From Planctomycetota bacterium (GTDB lineage Bacteria; Planctomycetota; UBA1135): a DNA stretch of 42,980 nucleotides. The notes beneath the pieces are model-generated. The model was not told the origin of the DNA, did not search any database, and saw nothing but the letters and a program-made list of their open reading frames with translations. Shown in pieces: positions 1-7,997 of this stretch. The stretch is taken from the NCBI GenBank assembly GCA_027623295.1, contig JAQBXR010000020.1, positions 1 to 42,980 of the forward strand. Reading direction: 5' to 3'. A program made the translations under genes and the position numbers. Position 1 is the stretch's first letter. Every line of letters starts with the position of its first letter.

Positions 1-50
1 CCGATGCGCTCATCCATGATGAGGTTCGCACCAGTTTCTTCGAAAGCCAA

Positions 51-82
51 AGACCCCGGCAGCCTCACGGCTGCCGGGGTCT
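51..82 (-). terminator. Intrinsic terminator of pckA
   Basis: A perfect 14-bp stem (51-64 with 69-82) encloses a 4-nt loop. It lies 22 bases past the stop codon of the PEP carboxykinase gene. Read on the minus strand, the stem is followed by TTTGGCTTT, a short and imperfect T-tract. The GC-rich stem supports termination. Because the stem is symmetrical it could also end transcription arriving from the left. Confidence 0.8.
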
Positions 83-104
83 GGTGTTGCGGAGAGCCTA
101 AGCC

Positions 105-1775
105 CTACAAAACTGGCTCGATGCCCAGCGCAGCGAAGCCCTTGTCATCGAAGTTCTTCTGGAACATACCTTTGAGCTTCTCAGCAGCGGCATCGTAGGC
201 GGCCTTGTCTTCCCAAGTATTACGTGGGTTCAAAATCTCGCTTGGAACCCCAGGGCAAGAAGTTGGCATGGCCAAGTTCAAGATTGGGTGCATTTCGGTT
301 TCGACGCCATCTAGATCGCCGTTCAAGGCTGCATCTAGAAGTGCACGGGTGTGACCGATGGAGATGCGCTTGCCAATCCCGTAAGGGCCACCGCCCCAAC
401 CGGTATTGAGCAAGATGCAACGCGTGTCGTGCTGCTCCATTTTCTCAGCCAACAACTCTGCATACTTGCTTGGGAACTGCGCCATAAACGGAGCACCGAA
501 ACATGCGGAGAATGCGGCTTGCGGCTCGGTAATGCCAACTTCGGTGCCAGCCAACTTTGCAGTGAAGCCAGAAACAAAGTGGTACATGACATCCTTTTTG
601 CTGAGGATGGAAACCGGAGGAAGCACACCGAATGCATCGGCGGTCAGCAGAACAATGGTCTTCGGATGTGGACCCTTTGCGCCAGGCATGACGTTTGGGT
701 TTGCATGGAGCGGGTAGCTGAAGCGGGTGTTCTCGGTGCAGGAATCATCGAACAGATCCAACTCTTGCGGATCCAAGTCCTCCATCTTCCTTCCTGGAAG
801 TGGTGGAACATTCTCAATGATCGTTCCTGGCATAGACAAAGCTGCAGCAATCACAGGCTCGTCATTCTTGTCCAAGTTGATGAGCTTGGCATAGCATCCG
901 CCTTCTAAGTTGGACACACCAATGCTGGTCCAGGCATGCTCGTCATCGCCGATGAGTTTGCGCTTTGGATCTGCGGACAAAGTGGTCTTGCCGGTACCGG
1001 AGAGACCAAACAGAATCGCGCCATCGCCCTTTTCGCCAACGTTGGCGGAACAGTGCATGCTCATCTCACCCATTTCTGGCAAGAGGAAGTTCATGACGGT
1101 GAACATGGACTTCTTAACTACACCGCAGTAATCGGCGCGGCCTGCAACTAAGACGCGACGGTTCGCAAAGTCCAAACAAGCGATTCGAGCGCCTGGAGTT
1201 CCATCGCGCTCGGGGTCGCAGCGGAAACTTGGCGCGTTCACCATGGTCCAACGCTTGCCGTCTTCATCTTCAACGCCTTCAATGTTATGCATAAACATGT
1301 TGTGGCAGAAGAAGCTGTGCGTGGCGTACTCAGAAACCAAACGGTAAGGACGGGCGTAGCTTGGATCGGAACCGCAGTAAACATCCTTTACGTAAAGGTG
1401 GCTTGCGTTTTCGTTCAAGTGCTCAACGACGCGGTTGAATAACGCATCGAACTTGGCCGGATCAAACTTCTGGAAGTCAGGCTTCCACCAAATTTTGTCT
1501 TCAAATTCAGGCGAAGCAACGCCGAAGGTATCTTTGACCGGGCGGCCGGTGCAGGTCGGGTCGGTGTAGTAAACCAACGGTCCATCTACGCCCAGCTTGG
1601 TGGGGAAAGCTTTTTGCGCATTGTCCGAGCCGCCTTCTTTGACGCGACCGCGGTCGTAGGCAATAGCCTCCTCAAAAAGCTCTTCCTTAGATAGGTTGAT
1701 GCGGAGCTCGACGCCGCGAAGGCCAAATTGAGCCTCAAGCTCGGTGGCGTGGCGGGATTGGGTGGATTCAGTCAT
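105..1775 (-). CDS. pckA: Phosphoenolpyruvate carboxykinase (ATP)
   Basis: This enzyme converts oxaloacetate and ATP to phosphoenolpyruvate, CO2 and ADP in the cytosol, the first committed step of gluconeogenesis. The 556-residue length fits the ATP-type family, usually about 530-560. The kinase P-loop GLSGTGKTTLSADP is at about residues 257-270 and is followed by the metal-binding stretch LIGDDEH. The start at 1775 is preferred over an upstream in-frame start at 1829 because the protein then begins MTESTQS, and a GAGGA ribosome site lies just upstream. The gene stands alone, divergent from the BlaI-type regulator. A TAGAAT box on the minus strand (1817-1822) and a CCGC-TTTT-GCGG hairpin lie in its leader. 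Acetyl-CoA synthetase and the thiolases in this window would fit growth on acetate or fatty acids. Confidence 0.96.
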   Translation of the reverse strand: MTESTQSRHATELEAQFGLRGVELRINLSKEELFEEAIAYDRGRVKEGGSDNAQKAFPTKLGVDGPLVYYTDPTCTGRPVKDTFGVASPEFEDKIWWKPDFQKFDPAKFDALFNRVVEHLNENASHLYVKDVYCGSDPSYARPYRLVSEYATHSFFCHNMFMHNIEGVEDEDGKRWTMVNAPSFRCDPERDGTPGARIACLDFANRRVLVAGRADYCGVVKKSMFTVMNFLLPEMGEMSMHCSANVGEKGDGAILFGLSGTGKTTLSADPKRKLIGDDEHAWTSIGVSNLEGGCYAKLINLDKNDEPVIAAALSMPGTIIENVPPLPGRKMEDLDPQELDLFDDSCTENTRFSYPLHANPNVMPGAKGPHPKTIVLLTADAFGVLPPVSILSKKDVMYHFVSGFTAKLAGTEVGITEPQAAFSACFGAPFMAQFPSKYAELLAEKMEQHDTRCILLNTGWGGGPYGIGKRISIGHTRALLDAALNGDLDGVETEMHPILNLAMPTSCPGVPSEILNPRNTWEDKAAYDAAAEKLKGMFQKNFDDKGFAALGIEPVL

Positions 1776-1816
1776 GACAAAGTCCTCACGAGGGGAGGGG
1801 GTCTGCAAAGTGGGGT

Positions 1817-1822
1817 ATTCTA
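1817..1822 (-). promoter_or_regulatory. Possible -10 box of pckA
   Basis: On the minus strand this reads TAGAAT, 42 bases upstream of the chosen pckA start. No convincing -35 box is visible at 17 bases spacing. The same hexamer occurs upstream of the cobalamin riboswitch at 22965-22970. The call is therefore tentative. Confidence 0.3.
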
Positions 1823-1871
1823 CCCGCAAAAGCGGTTATTTCGCCCCCCTGAAATATTCTTCAAATTTCCG

Positions 1872-1885
1872 ACTACCAAAGTAGT
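1872..1885. promoter_or_regulatory. BlaI/MecI-type operator candidate
   Basis: ACTAC-CAAA-GTAGT is a perfect inverted repeat 21 bases before the start of the BlaI-family gene. BlaI/MecI operators are known to be built on TACA/TGTA or ACTAC/GTAGT-like half-sites, so this is a good candidate for autoregulation. A further GTAGTGTAG stretch at about 1895-1903 may be another half-site. The location between divergent genes means pckA could also be affected, although the repeat is nearer the regulator. Confidence 0.55.
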
Positions 1886-1906
1886 TTTTCCGCGTAGTGT
1901 AGGGCC

Positions 1907-2302
1907 ATGAGCAAACGTCACCGTCTCGGAGACCTTCAACTCGCGATCATGCATGTGCTGTGGTCCGAGGGCGAGGCCACCAGCAGCCAAGTCCATGCTG
2001 CCCTCCTGGAGGAGCACGGTTTGGCCCCGACCACCATTGCCACCATGTTGAAGAAAATGGAGGCCAAAGGAGTGTTAAAGCACCGGAAAGAGGGTCGGAT
2101 TTTCGTTTATCAACCCACGGTTGCAGAAGAGCACGTCCGCCAGACCATGGTGGGGGAACTCGTCGGGCGCCTGTTTATGGGAGACACCGCAGCTTTGGTA
2201 AACCATCTGCTGACGGAGGGCGACATCGATTCGACGGAACTCGCCGCTTTGCGGACCCGAATCGAAGAAGAGCGTCAAAAGGAGGGAAGGAACAGTGTCT
2301 GA
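1907..2302 (+). CDS. BlaI/MecI/CopY-family transcriptional repressor
   Basis: A 131-residue winged-helix repressor of the penicillinase-repressor family. The N-terminal pattern LGDLQLAIMHVLWSEGEAT is typical of the first helices. PTTIATMLKKMEAKG is the recognition-helix region, and the wing follows (GRIFVYQP). The C-terminal part would be the dimerisation region, which is cut by the partner protease in classical BlaR/BlaI systems. The stop codon lies inside the start of the M56 protease gene (8-nt overlap), so the two are translationally coupled. A palindromic operator candidate lies directly upstream. The regulated target is probably the operon itself. No beta-lactamase is present in the window, so the signal need not be an antibiotic. 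Confidence 0.92.
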   Translation: MSKRHRLGDLQLAIMHVLWSEGEATSSQVHAALLEEHGLAPTTIATMLKKMEAKGVLKHRKEGRIFVYQPTVAEEHVRQTMVGELVGRLFMGDTAALVNHLLTEGDIDSTELAALRTRIEEERQKEGRNSV

Positions 2303-3743
2303 TTTCATCCTTCTGGTCGGGAGCTGGCTACTTACTTTTCTGCTGCACAGTACTGTGTGGTTGGGTTTGGCTTTGCTTCTGCTTCGTCAGTTTCCTTCCT
2401 TCACACCGGTCGTACGCGATTGGATTTGGAAAGGGGTGATTCTGGGTAGTTTGCTTTCCCCAACTTTTCAGGTCAGCGCAACCACATGGCTAGGTTGGGA
2501 CGGCTTTGGAAGCCAGCTCACCCTGACGTCGCCCAATACAGCAGCTGCATCCATGCTCGAAGAGGTGGCTGTGACGCCGATGTTCGAGAATGCCGAGGGC
2601 AACATTTTCACCCTCGGCCCCTATTTTGTTCCCGACACCTTCGTCAATCCGGAACAAAACCAGCTCGCCATCATGTTGGCTGCTGCCCCATTGATTCATC
2701 CAGGCGTTTGGCCCGAGGCCGATGGCGCCATGCTTGCAACCACTGCATCCATGGACCAGCCGGGACAGGTCATTCCTTTGTGGCTGAAAGTTTTGCTCAG
2801 CATTTGGGTGGTCGGGGCATGGGTTGGCCTGACTTACTGGATACTTGCGGTTCTACGTTTGCGAAAGCAACTCGCGAACCGCCTCCCATTGACCACGGGG
2901 TCTTTGGTTCGGAACATTCAGAAGGACCTCGCTCGTTTTGGCACTGGACGTAGCCGCCGTATCCGCTTCTCTCTCTCGGATCAGATACAAGTACCGGTTG
3001 CGTTCGGGATTTTACGTGGCGAGGTCTGTCTGCCGATGCGTGCATTGCAGGAACTAGACTCCGAGCAACAACAAACCATGTTGGGGCATGAACTCGCGCA
3101 CCTTTTGCGTCGTGATCCACTTTGGCTCAACCTCTTCCAATTCACGCAGCGCATTCTGTTCATGCAGCCGCTGCTCTTTTTCGCGCGACGCGAAGCATTC
3201 CATGCCGCAGAAGAAATCTGCGATGCGTGGGCTATTCACCGCAGTGGTAACCGCGTTGCTTTGGCCGAATGTTTGACCATAGTAGCGCAATGGTTGCGTC
3301 CTGGAAGTCGCACCTTGCCAGTCGCATGTATGGCCCAACCAGGCTCTCCGCTGGGACGCCGTGTTCACCGTTTGCTGGATCAAGAAGCAGAGGTGGCGCC
3401 GCGCAATGCCGCAGTGCGTGGAAGCATTGCCTTGGGCTTAGTCACCATTTTGACCTCCATGGCCATGTTCGCGCCACAAGTTGTCGGGCATTTCCGCGCT
3501 CCCATTACATCGGAAGCGCGCGCAGACCTTTTGGCTTTAGAAGCTGATTGGGGACTCGCAGAGGACCGCATAGCTTTCCTCCATTTAGAGATTGCAGCCC
3601 TTCGCCAGGAAATGGCACTTGGTGTTTTCTTGGAAGAAAACGACTCCAATCTTCATCAAACTCTCAATAACCTGCAGTTGCAACTCCAGCGCTTGGAGCA
3701 ACTCAGCGACCACGTACGCTGGAACATTCAAACCCAAAACTAA
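2295..3743 (+). CDS. M56-family membrane metalloprotease (BlaR1/MecR1-like sensor)
   Basis: A 482-residue integral membrane zinc protease. The zinc motif HELAH is at residues 265-269, and the downstream EEICDAW (about 306-312) would supply the third ligand. Hydrophobic segments lie near 4-30, 41-60, 163-187, 277-297 and 375-393. In BlaR1 a sensor penicillin-binding domain follows. Here that domain is absent and is replaced by a short coiled-coil tail (about 405-475), so the signal must differ from a beta-lactam. The start is GTG, preceded by a strong GGAGGGAAGGA site inside the blaI-like gene. By family analogy it should sense an envelope signal and trigger cleavage of the repressor. Confidence 0.88.
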   Translation: MSDFILLVGSWLLTFLLHSTVWLGLALLLLRQFPSFTPVVRDWIWKGVILGSLLSPTFQVSATTWLGWDGFGSQLTLTSPNTAAASMLEEVAVTPMFENAEGNIFTLGPYFVPDTFVNPEQNQLAIMLAAAPLIHPGVWPEADGAMLATTASMDQPGQVIPLWLKVLLSIWVVGAWVGLTYWILAVLRLRKQLANRLPLTTGSLVRNIQKDLARFGTGRSRRIRFSLSDQIQVPVAFGILRGEVCLPMRALQELDSEQQQTMLGHELAHLLRRDPLWLNLFQFTQRILFMQPLLFFARREAFHAAEEICDAWAIHRSGNRVALAECLTIVAQWLRPGSRTLPVACMAQPGSPLGRRVHRLLDQEAEVAPRNAAVRGSIALGLVTILTSMAMFAPQVVGHFRAPITSEARADLLALEADWGLAEDRIAFLHLEIAALRQEMALGVFLEENDSNLHQTLNNLQLQLQRLEQLSDHVRWNIQTQN

Positions 3744-3745
3744 TC

Positions 3746-4687
3746 ATGAATCGCACCCTACTTACCTTGACCGGCCTACTCTTGGCCGCACCGCTTGCCG
3801 CACAACAGCCAAGCGCAAATGAAATGAAAGCGTCGGAACTTCTTCAGCTGAGCGCCCAAAAAGCGATGGCTGGTTATGAAGACGAAGCTACTAAGCTAGC
3901 CGCAATGGCCATGGAACTTCTCGCTAAGGATACATCCACTTTCAAGGATGAAGTCCGTTTTGTGCTCGAAGAGTACGACAATGTGCCTATAGGACAGGCG
4001 GGTCTCTTGGAATGCCCCCATGAACATGAAATCATTGAGTTCATCGGATCCGAAGACATTGAAATGGAGGACGTCCGCGGTCCATTTGGCGATTCCGCTC
4101 ACAATGGATCCTGGATGACGGATGGCGATGTGCATCAAAATGTTCCCATGCCAAATGGCGATTTGCACCAACAGTTACGCGAGATTCAGCATGAGCTTGA
4201 GTCCTTGCGTCACGAGTTACGCGCACTTCGTTCTGATATGAATGGTGGTCGCCGTGGGACACGTTTTCAAATGCGTATGGCGCCGGGTCAAGTACAGCGC
4301 TTGGATCTTCACCAACTAGAAGGCATGCCGCACAATCTGAAGTTGCATGAAATGCACGATATGCAGGGCCATAAGAAAGACATGGAGCTCCATGGAATGT
4401 TCATGGGCGAGGGCGAAGATTTTGACTTTGAATTCGATTTGCCAAAAGGTGCTGAAATCCACGAGGAAGTTGTGGTCTTCATCAATGGCGAAAAATTCAC
4501 TGGCGATGCCGCCCGTGAAAAGCTGAAGGTGCTTAATTTGAACATGAAGGGCGAAGCCGAGGGCAAAGTCCGTATGCGTATGGGTGGCAAGCGCGGCGCG
4601 TTCCCAACACCTCCAATGCCACCTGAACCTCAACAACAGAACCGCTGGCGCTCGCAGGAACATGGTCACGACCACGAAGAACTGTAA
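3746..4687 (+). CDS. Secreted His/Met/acidic-rich protein of the BlaI-M56 operon
   Basis: I do not recognise a named family. The 313-residue protein starts two bases after the M56 gene and has a clear signal peptide ending LAAPLAAQQ (cleavage near residue 20). A coiled coil spans about 138-165 (QQLREIQHELESLRHELRAL). Residues 186-220 are rich in His and Met (LHEMHDMQGHKKDMELHGMF). A strongly acidic patch (GEDFDFEFD) follows, and the end is EHGHDHEEL. Such composition suggests metal binding in the periplasm, which is an inference. As the third gene of a repressor/sensor-protease unit it is either the effector or a component of the sensor. A strong terminator follows. Confidence 0.75.
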   Translation: MNRTLLTLTGLLLAAPLAAQQPSANEMKASELLQLSAQKAMAGYEDEATKLAAMAMELLAKDTSTFKDEVRFVLEEYDNVPIGQAGLLECPHEHEIIEFIGSEDIEMEDVRGPFGDSAHNGSWMTDGDVHQNVPMPNGDLHQQLREIQHELESLRHELRALRSDMNGGRRGTRFQMRMAPGQVQRLDLHQLEGMPHNLKLHEMHDMQGHKKDMELHGMFMGEGEDFDFEFDLPKGAEIHEEVVVFINGEKFTGDAAREKLKVLNLNMKGEAEGKVRMRMGGKRGAFPTPPMPPEPQQQNRWRSQEHGHDHEEL

Positions 4688-4726
4688 TTCGAGTCTGAAG
4701 GCTTAGGTAGGCCACCTAGGCGTTGG

Positions 4727-4755
4727 AGCACCCTGTCTTAGGGAGACGGGGTGCT
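4727..4755 (+). terminator. Terminator of the BlaI-M56 operon
   Basis: A 12-bp stem with one G-T pair (4727-4738 with 4744-4755) encloses a 5-base loop and is followed by TCGTTCCATTT. It lies 40 bases after the stop of the His/Met-rich protein gene and before the thiolase gene, so it separates the two transcription units. Confidence 0.7.
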
Positions 4756-4873
4756 TCGTTCCATTTAGGCCTTGAACCGTTTCCGCCTACTACCTACAGG
4801 CGCGTTATCATAGGCGGCTCGATTCCGGGGATTCACCCTGGTGAAGTCGCTTCGCACCAAGCCATTCGCAGTC

Positions 4874-6061
4874 ATGTCCGCACCAAAGATTGTCATCGCG
4901 TCCGCGGTACGCACGCCCATCGGCCGTTTTAACGGCACTCTCGCCGGGATGTCCGCACCAGAGTTGGGTGCTGCAGCTGGAAATGCTGCGCTCCTGGAAG
5001 CTTCGGTTGCGGCCGAGGAAGTGGATCGGGTCATCATGGGGTATGCGCGTCAAGCTGGTGCAGGTCCGAATCCTGCACGGCAAATGCAGCGCCTGATGGA
5101 TATTCCCGAGGCATCCACCGCCTGGACCTTGAACCAGGCCTGCGCTTCTGGCTTGAAAACCTTGCAGATGGCCTCCGATGAGCTGAAGTTGGGCCGCGCC
5201 AAAGTGGTGATTGCTGGCGGCATGGAGAGCATGTCACGCGTTCCATACATGCTGGACCGCATGCGCACTGGATATCGTCTCGGCGATGCACCGTTGATCG
5301 ACGGCATGTATCGCGATGGTTTCAAATGCCCCATCGCCAACATGATCATGGGCGAAACCGCAGAACTGCTTGCGCAAGAGCGTGGCATTTCGCGCGATGA
5401 GCAAGATCAGTTCGCTATTGATTCACAGCGTAAAGCAGGGGAGGCTCGTAATGCAGGGCGTTTCCACGATGAGATCACCCCGATCACCATCAAGACGCGC
5501 AAAGGCGAAACCGTGTTGGACTTTGATGAGCACATGCGGCCCGAGGCTACCTTGGAAAGCATGGCTAAGTTGCCTGCAGTCTTCGCCAAGGAAAACGGAA
5601 CCGTGACTCCTGGCAATGCATCGGGCATTACCGATGGCGCTGCAGCCATGGTCATGATGACCGCCGACGAAGCTGAGCGCCGTGGAATCACTCCTCTGGC
5701 TGAGTTGCTCGACGTCGAGGTGACTGGCACCGATCCCAAACGCATGGGGTTGGGCCCGGTTCCTGCCACAAATCAATTGTTCGAACGCAATGGTTGGCAG
5801 ATGTCTGACTTCGGTTTGTTTGAAATTAATGAGGCCTTTGCTGCACAAGTGTTGGCATGCCTCCAGGAACTTCCGATTCCTCGGGAGTTACTCAACGTTA
5901 ACGGCGGCGCGATTGCTCTAGGACATCCCATCGGATGTACGGGCACGCGGATTGCTGTCACTCTTTTGCATGAGATGCGCCGACGAAAAGTTGAGCGCGG
6001 TCTTGCAACCCTCTGCGTTAGCGGAGGCCTCGGCATTAGCGCCGGATTCCAACTTGTTTGA
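4874..6061 (+). CDS. Acetyl-CoA C-acyltransferase (thiolase)
   Basis: Condenses or cleaves acyl-CoA in beta-oxidation or acetoacetyl-CoA metabolism. From the chosen ATG the protein has 395 residues, the normal thiolase length. Visible catalytic features are Cys90 in NQACASG, the GHPIGCTGTR loop with His351, NEAFAAQ, and Cys381 in LCVSGGLG. In the last motif a Ser replaces a Gly of the usual CxGGG pattern. An in-frame GTG at 4841 would add 11 residues with no family match, so ATG 4874 (MSAPKIVIASAVRTPIG) is chosen. No clear ribosome site is seen. The next gene begins one base after the stop, so the thiolase heads a four-gene run ending with an enoyl-CoA hydratase. Confidence 0.93.
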   Translation: MSAPKIVIASAVRTPIGRFNGTLAGMSAPELGAAAGNAALLEASVAAEEVDRVIMGYARQAGAGPNPARQMQRLMDIPEASTAWTLNQACASGLKTLQMASDELKLGRAKVVIAGGMESMSRVPYMLDRMRTGYRLGDAPLIDGMYRDGFKCPIANMIMGETAELLAQERGISRDEQDQFAIDSQRKAGEARNAGRFHDEITPITIKTRKGETVLDFDEHMRPEATLESMAKLPAVFAKENGTVTPGNASGITDGAAAMVMMTADEAERRGITPLAELLDVEVTGTDPKRMGLGPVPATNQLFERNGWQMSDFGLFEINEAFAAQVLACLQELPIPRELLNVNGGAIALGHPIGCTGTRIAVTLLHEMRRRKVERGLATLCVSGGLGISAGFQLV

Positions 6062-6062
6062 G

Positions 6063-7442
6063 ATGAAACTTCTTCACTTTGTACCATTCCTCGTTTTGGC
6101 TGCCTGCAGCGGCCAAGACTCCGGCAATTCTGCCACCTCGTCTGACACCACTTCTCCTGCAAACGGTGGTTGGGAAGCAGCAGAAGGCGTAACCGAAGCG
6201 TCCAATGAACTTGCTGAAGCAGGTTTGCCGCGCCTAGGAGAGCAAAGCCCATCCATTGCGCCGAAGATCACGCCAGAGGTTTACAAGCCAACTCAAGAGC
6301 CGCAGTTTCACTTTGAAACTGAAGCCATTACCGATGCCGAACTCAAGGAGTTTTACCTTGAGATGGACGTCGAGATTGACGGCGAGCCTGTAGGCATGAT
6401 GACCTTCGAGGTCTGGGGCGATGAAGCTCCGATCACCGTGCGTAACTTCTTGCGTTACGCCGACGAAGGCTTTTACCATGGACGGAAGTTCCACCGCATC
6501 TTGCGCGACTTCATGATCCAGGGTGGCAGTTCGAATAACACGGGAAGCGGTCAAGGTCCTAACGGGCAGATCAAGGCAGAGTTCTCCAATGAGAAGAACC
6601 GTCGTCACCGTTACGGAGTGTTATCTATGGCGCGCAGCGGCAGTCCAGATTCCGCCTCAAGCCAGTTCTTCTTGATTTCTGAAAGCAACTCGCCATCGAC
6701 CATCGGCTTGAATGGCAAGTACGCAAGCTTCGGCATTATGCTCAACGGGATTTCTGTCTTGGAGCAAATCGCAGATATTCCGGTCATTTCGAATGGTCGT
6801 GAGCAGTCGAACCCTACTCAAGAAGCGATTGTGACTCAATGTCGTGTGATTCGTGGCGAGCCTACCGTCAAGCGCGAAGAAATGGTCCGCCCACCGTTGA
6901 ATCTCAACGGGCAACCTGAGCGCGTGCGCATTCAGCACGTTCTGATTTCCTTCGCTGGTACCGGAACGACTGCAACCCGCACCAAGGAAGATGCCGAAAC
7001 TCTGGCCAAAGAAATCCTAGAGCGCGCTAAGGCTGGTGAAGATTTCAATGCTCTTGTAGAGCAGTACACCGACGATCCGAGCGGCAAAACCACCACTCCA
7101 CGTGGAACCTATTCCATGTTGAATAAGGGATGTTTCGCTCCGGCAGAAGAAACCACGCGCTTGATGGAACTACAAACGACCATTCAAGAGGCGCAAACCG
7201 CGTTGATCGATAGGGTCAACAAGAAAGAGCTCACGATGGATGAAGCGAAGGAGCAGTTCTTCGCACTTCCTGTGTTCATTGAGTTCCAAAACGCACAATC
7301 CCAATCGTGGATGAGCCGCACCCAAATGGTTGCCGCATTCGGCGACGTTGGCTTTAGCTTGGAAGTTGGAGAGATCGGTACCTCGACCTTCGACGCACAA
7401 ACCAGCCCATTCGGATGGCACATCATCCACCGTTACGAGTAA
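6063..7442 (+). CDS. Lipoprotein with cyclophilin and parvulin-type peptidyl-prolyl isomerase domains
   Basis: A 459-residue exported protein probably involved in folding envelope proteins. The lipobox LAAC (Cys15) predicts a lipid anchor, followed by a Ser/Thr/Glu-rich linker to about residue 90. Residues about 97-265 form a cyclophilin domain with FHRILRDFMIQGG (catalytic Arg145) and SQFFLIS. Residues about 287-459 look like a parvulin/SurA-type rotamase: RIQHVLISF, a helix rich in Glu/Lys, a YTDDPSGK loop, then FGDVGFSLEVGEIG and FGWHIIHRYE at the end. The parvulin part contains an insertion of about 60 residues (360-420). Joining two unrelated isomerase folds in one chain is unusual. The start is ATG 6063. 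A much longer in-frame extension overlaps the thiolase gene and is rejected. Confidence 0.88.
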   Translation: MKLLHFVPFLVLAACSGQDSGNSATSSDTTSPANGGWEAAEGVTEASNELAEAGLPRLGEQSPSIAPKITPEVYKPTQEPQFHFETEAITDAELKEFYLEMDVEIDGEPVGMMTFEVWGDEAPITVRNFLRYADEGFYHGRKFHRILRDFMIQGGSSNNTGSGQGPNGQIKAEFSNEKNRRHRYGVLSMARSGSPDSASSQFFLISESNSPSTIGLNGKYASFGIMLNGISVLEQIADIPVISNGREQSNPTQEAIVTQCRVIRGEPTVKREEMVRPPLNLNGQPERVRIQHVLISFAGTGTTATRTKEDAETLAKEILERAKAGEDFNALVEQYTDDPSGKTTTPRGTYSMLNKGCFAPAEETTRLMELQTTIQEAQTALIDRVNKKELTMDEAKEQFFALPVFIEFQNAQSQSWMSRTQMVAAFGDVGFSLEVGEIGTSTFDAQTSPFGWHIIHRYE

Positions 7443-7446
7443 GAAA

Positions 7447-7995
7447 ATGACTACCCTAACTAACCCACAAGATCTCAGCGATCAAGAGCTGAAGAACGTC
7501 CTACTCGACATCGAGATGAGCGTTGATGGCGATGTCGTCGGCACCGTCACTTTAGAGTTCTGGCCTGAAACTGCCCCAGCCACGGTGCGTAACTTTTTGC
7601 GCTACGCTTCTGAGGGCTTCTACAACGGCAAGACTTTCCATCGCGTCATTCCTAACTTCATGATCCAAGGCGGATGCCCAAGCGGCACCGGCACTGGAAG
7701 TGGAAGTTACGGCAACATCAAAGGTGAGTTCTCCGCAGATGCGCAGTACAGCCACAAGCGCGGTGTGATTTCTATGGCACGTTCGCAGGATCCAAACTCT
7801 GCAAGCTGTCAGTTCTTCATCTGCCACGGCGATGCTGATTTTCTCGATAACCAATACGCTGCATTCGGTTGCATGACCGAAGGCGATAGCGCGCTGGATA
7901 AGCTCGCTGCGGTTCCAACCGGTGGTGGTGGCGAAGGCTCCACTCCGAAAAAGGACTGTCTGATTCAAAGCATGACTTTGCGGTCGCGGATTTAA
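7447..7995 (+). CDS. Cytosolic cyclophilin-type peptidyl-prolyl isomerase
   Basis: A 182-residue single-domain cyclophilin without signal peptide. It keeps the core motifs FHRVIPNFMIQGG (catalytic Arg) and a SCQFFI equivalent, and is closely similar in layout to the cyclophilin half of the preceding lipoprotein, so the pair looks like a local duplication with relocation to two compartments. It catalyses cis-trans isomerisation of proline bonds. The start is ATG 7447, four bases after the previous stop. In-frame sequence further upstream lies within the preceding gene and is rejected. The enoyl-CoA hydratase gene follows after two bases. Confidence 0.94.
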   Translation: MTTLTNPQDLSDQELKNVLLDIEMSVDGDVVGTVTLEFWPETAPATVRNFLRYASEGFYNGKTFHRVIPNFMIQGGCPSGTGTGSGSYGNIKGEFSADAQYSHKRGVISMARSQDPNSASCQFFICHGDADFLDNQYAAFGCMTEGDSALDKLAAVPTGGGGEGSTPKKDCLIQSMTLRSRI

Positions 7996-7997
7996 TC

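Noticed and set aside
1-50. Possible start of a further minus-strand gene reading LAFEETGANLIMDERI
   Set aside because: It reads like protein but only 50 bases are available, no ribosome site is seen after the hairpin, and the other strand is also open.
351-908. Plus-strand open frame of 185 codons
   Set aside because: It is antisense to pckA, with no ribosome site or recognisable domain.
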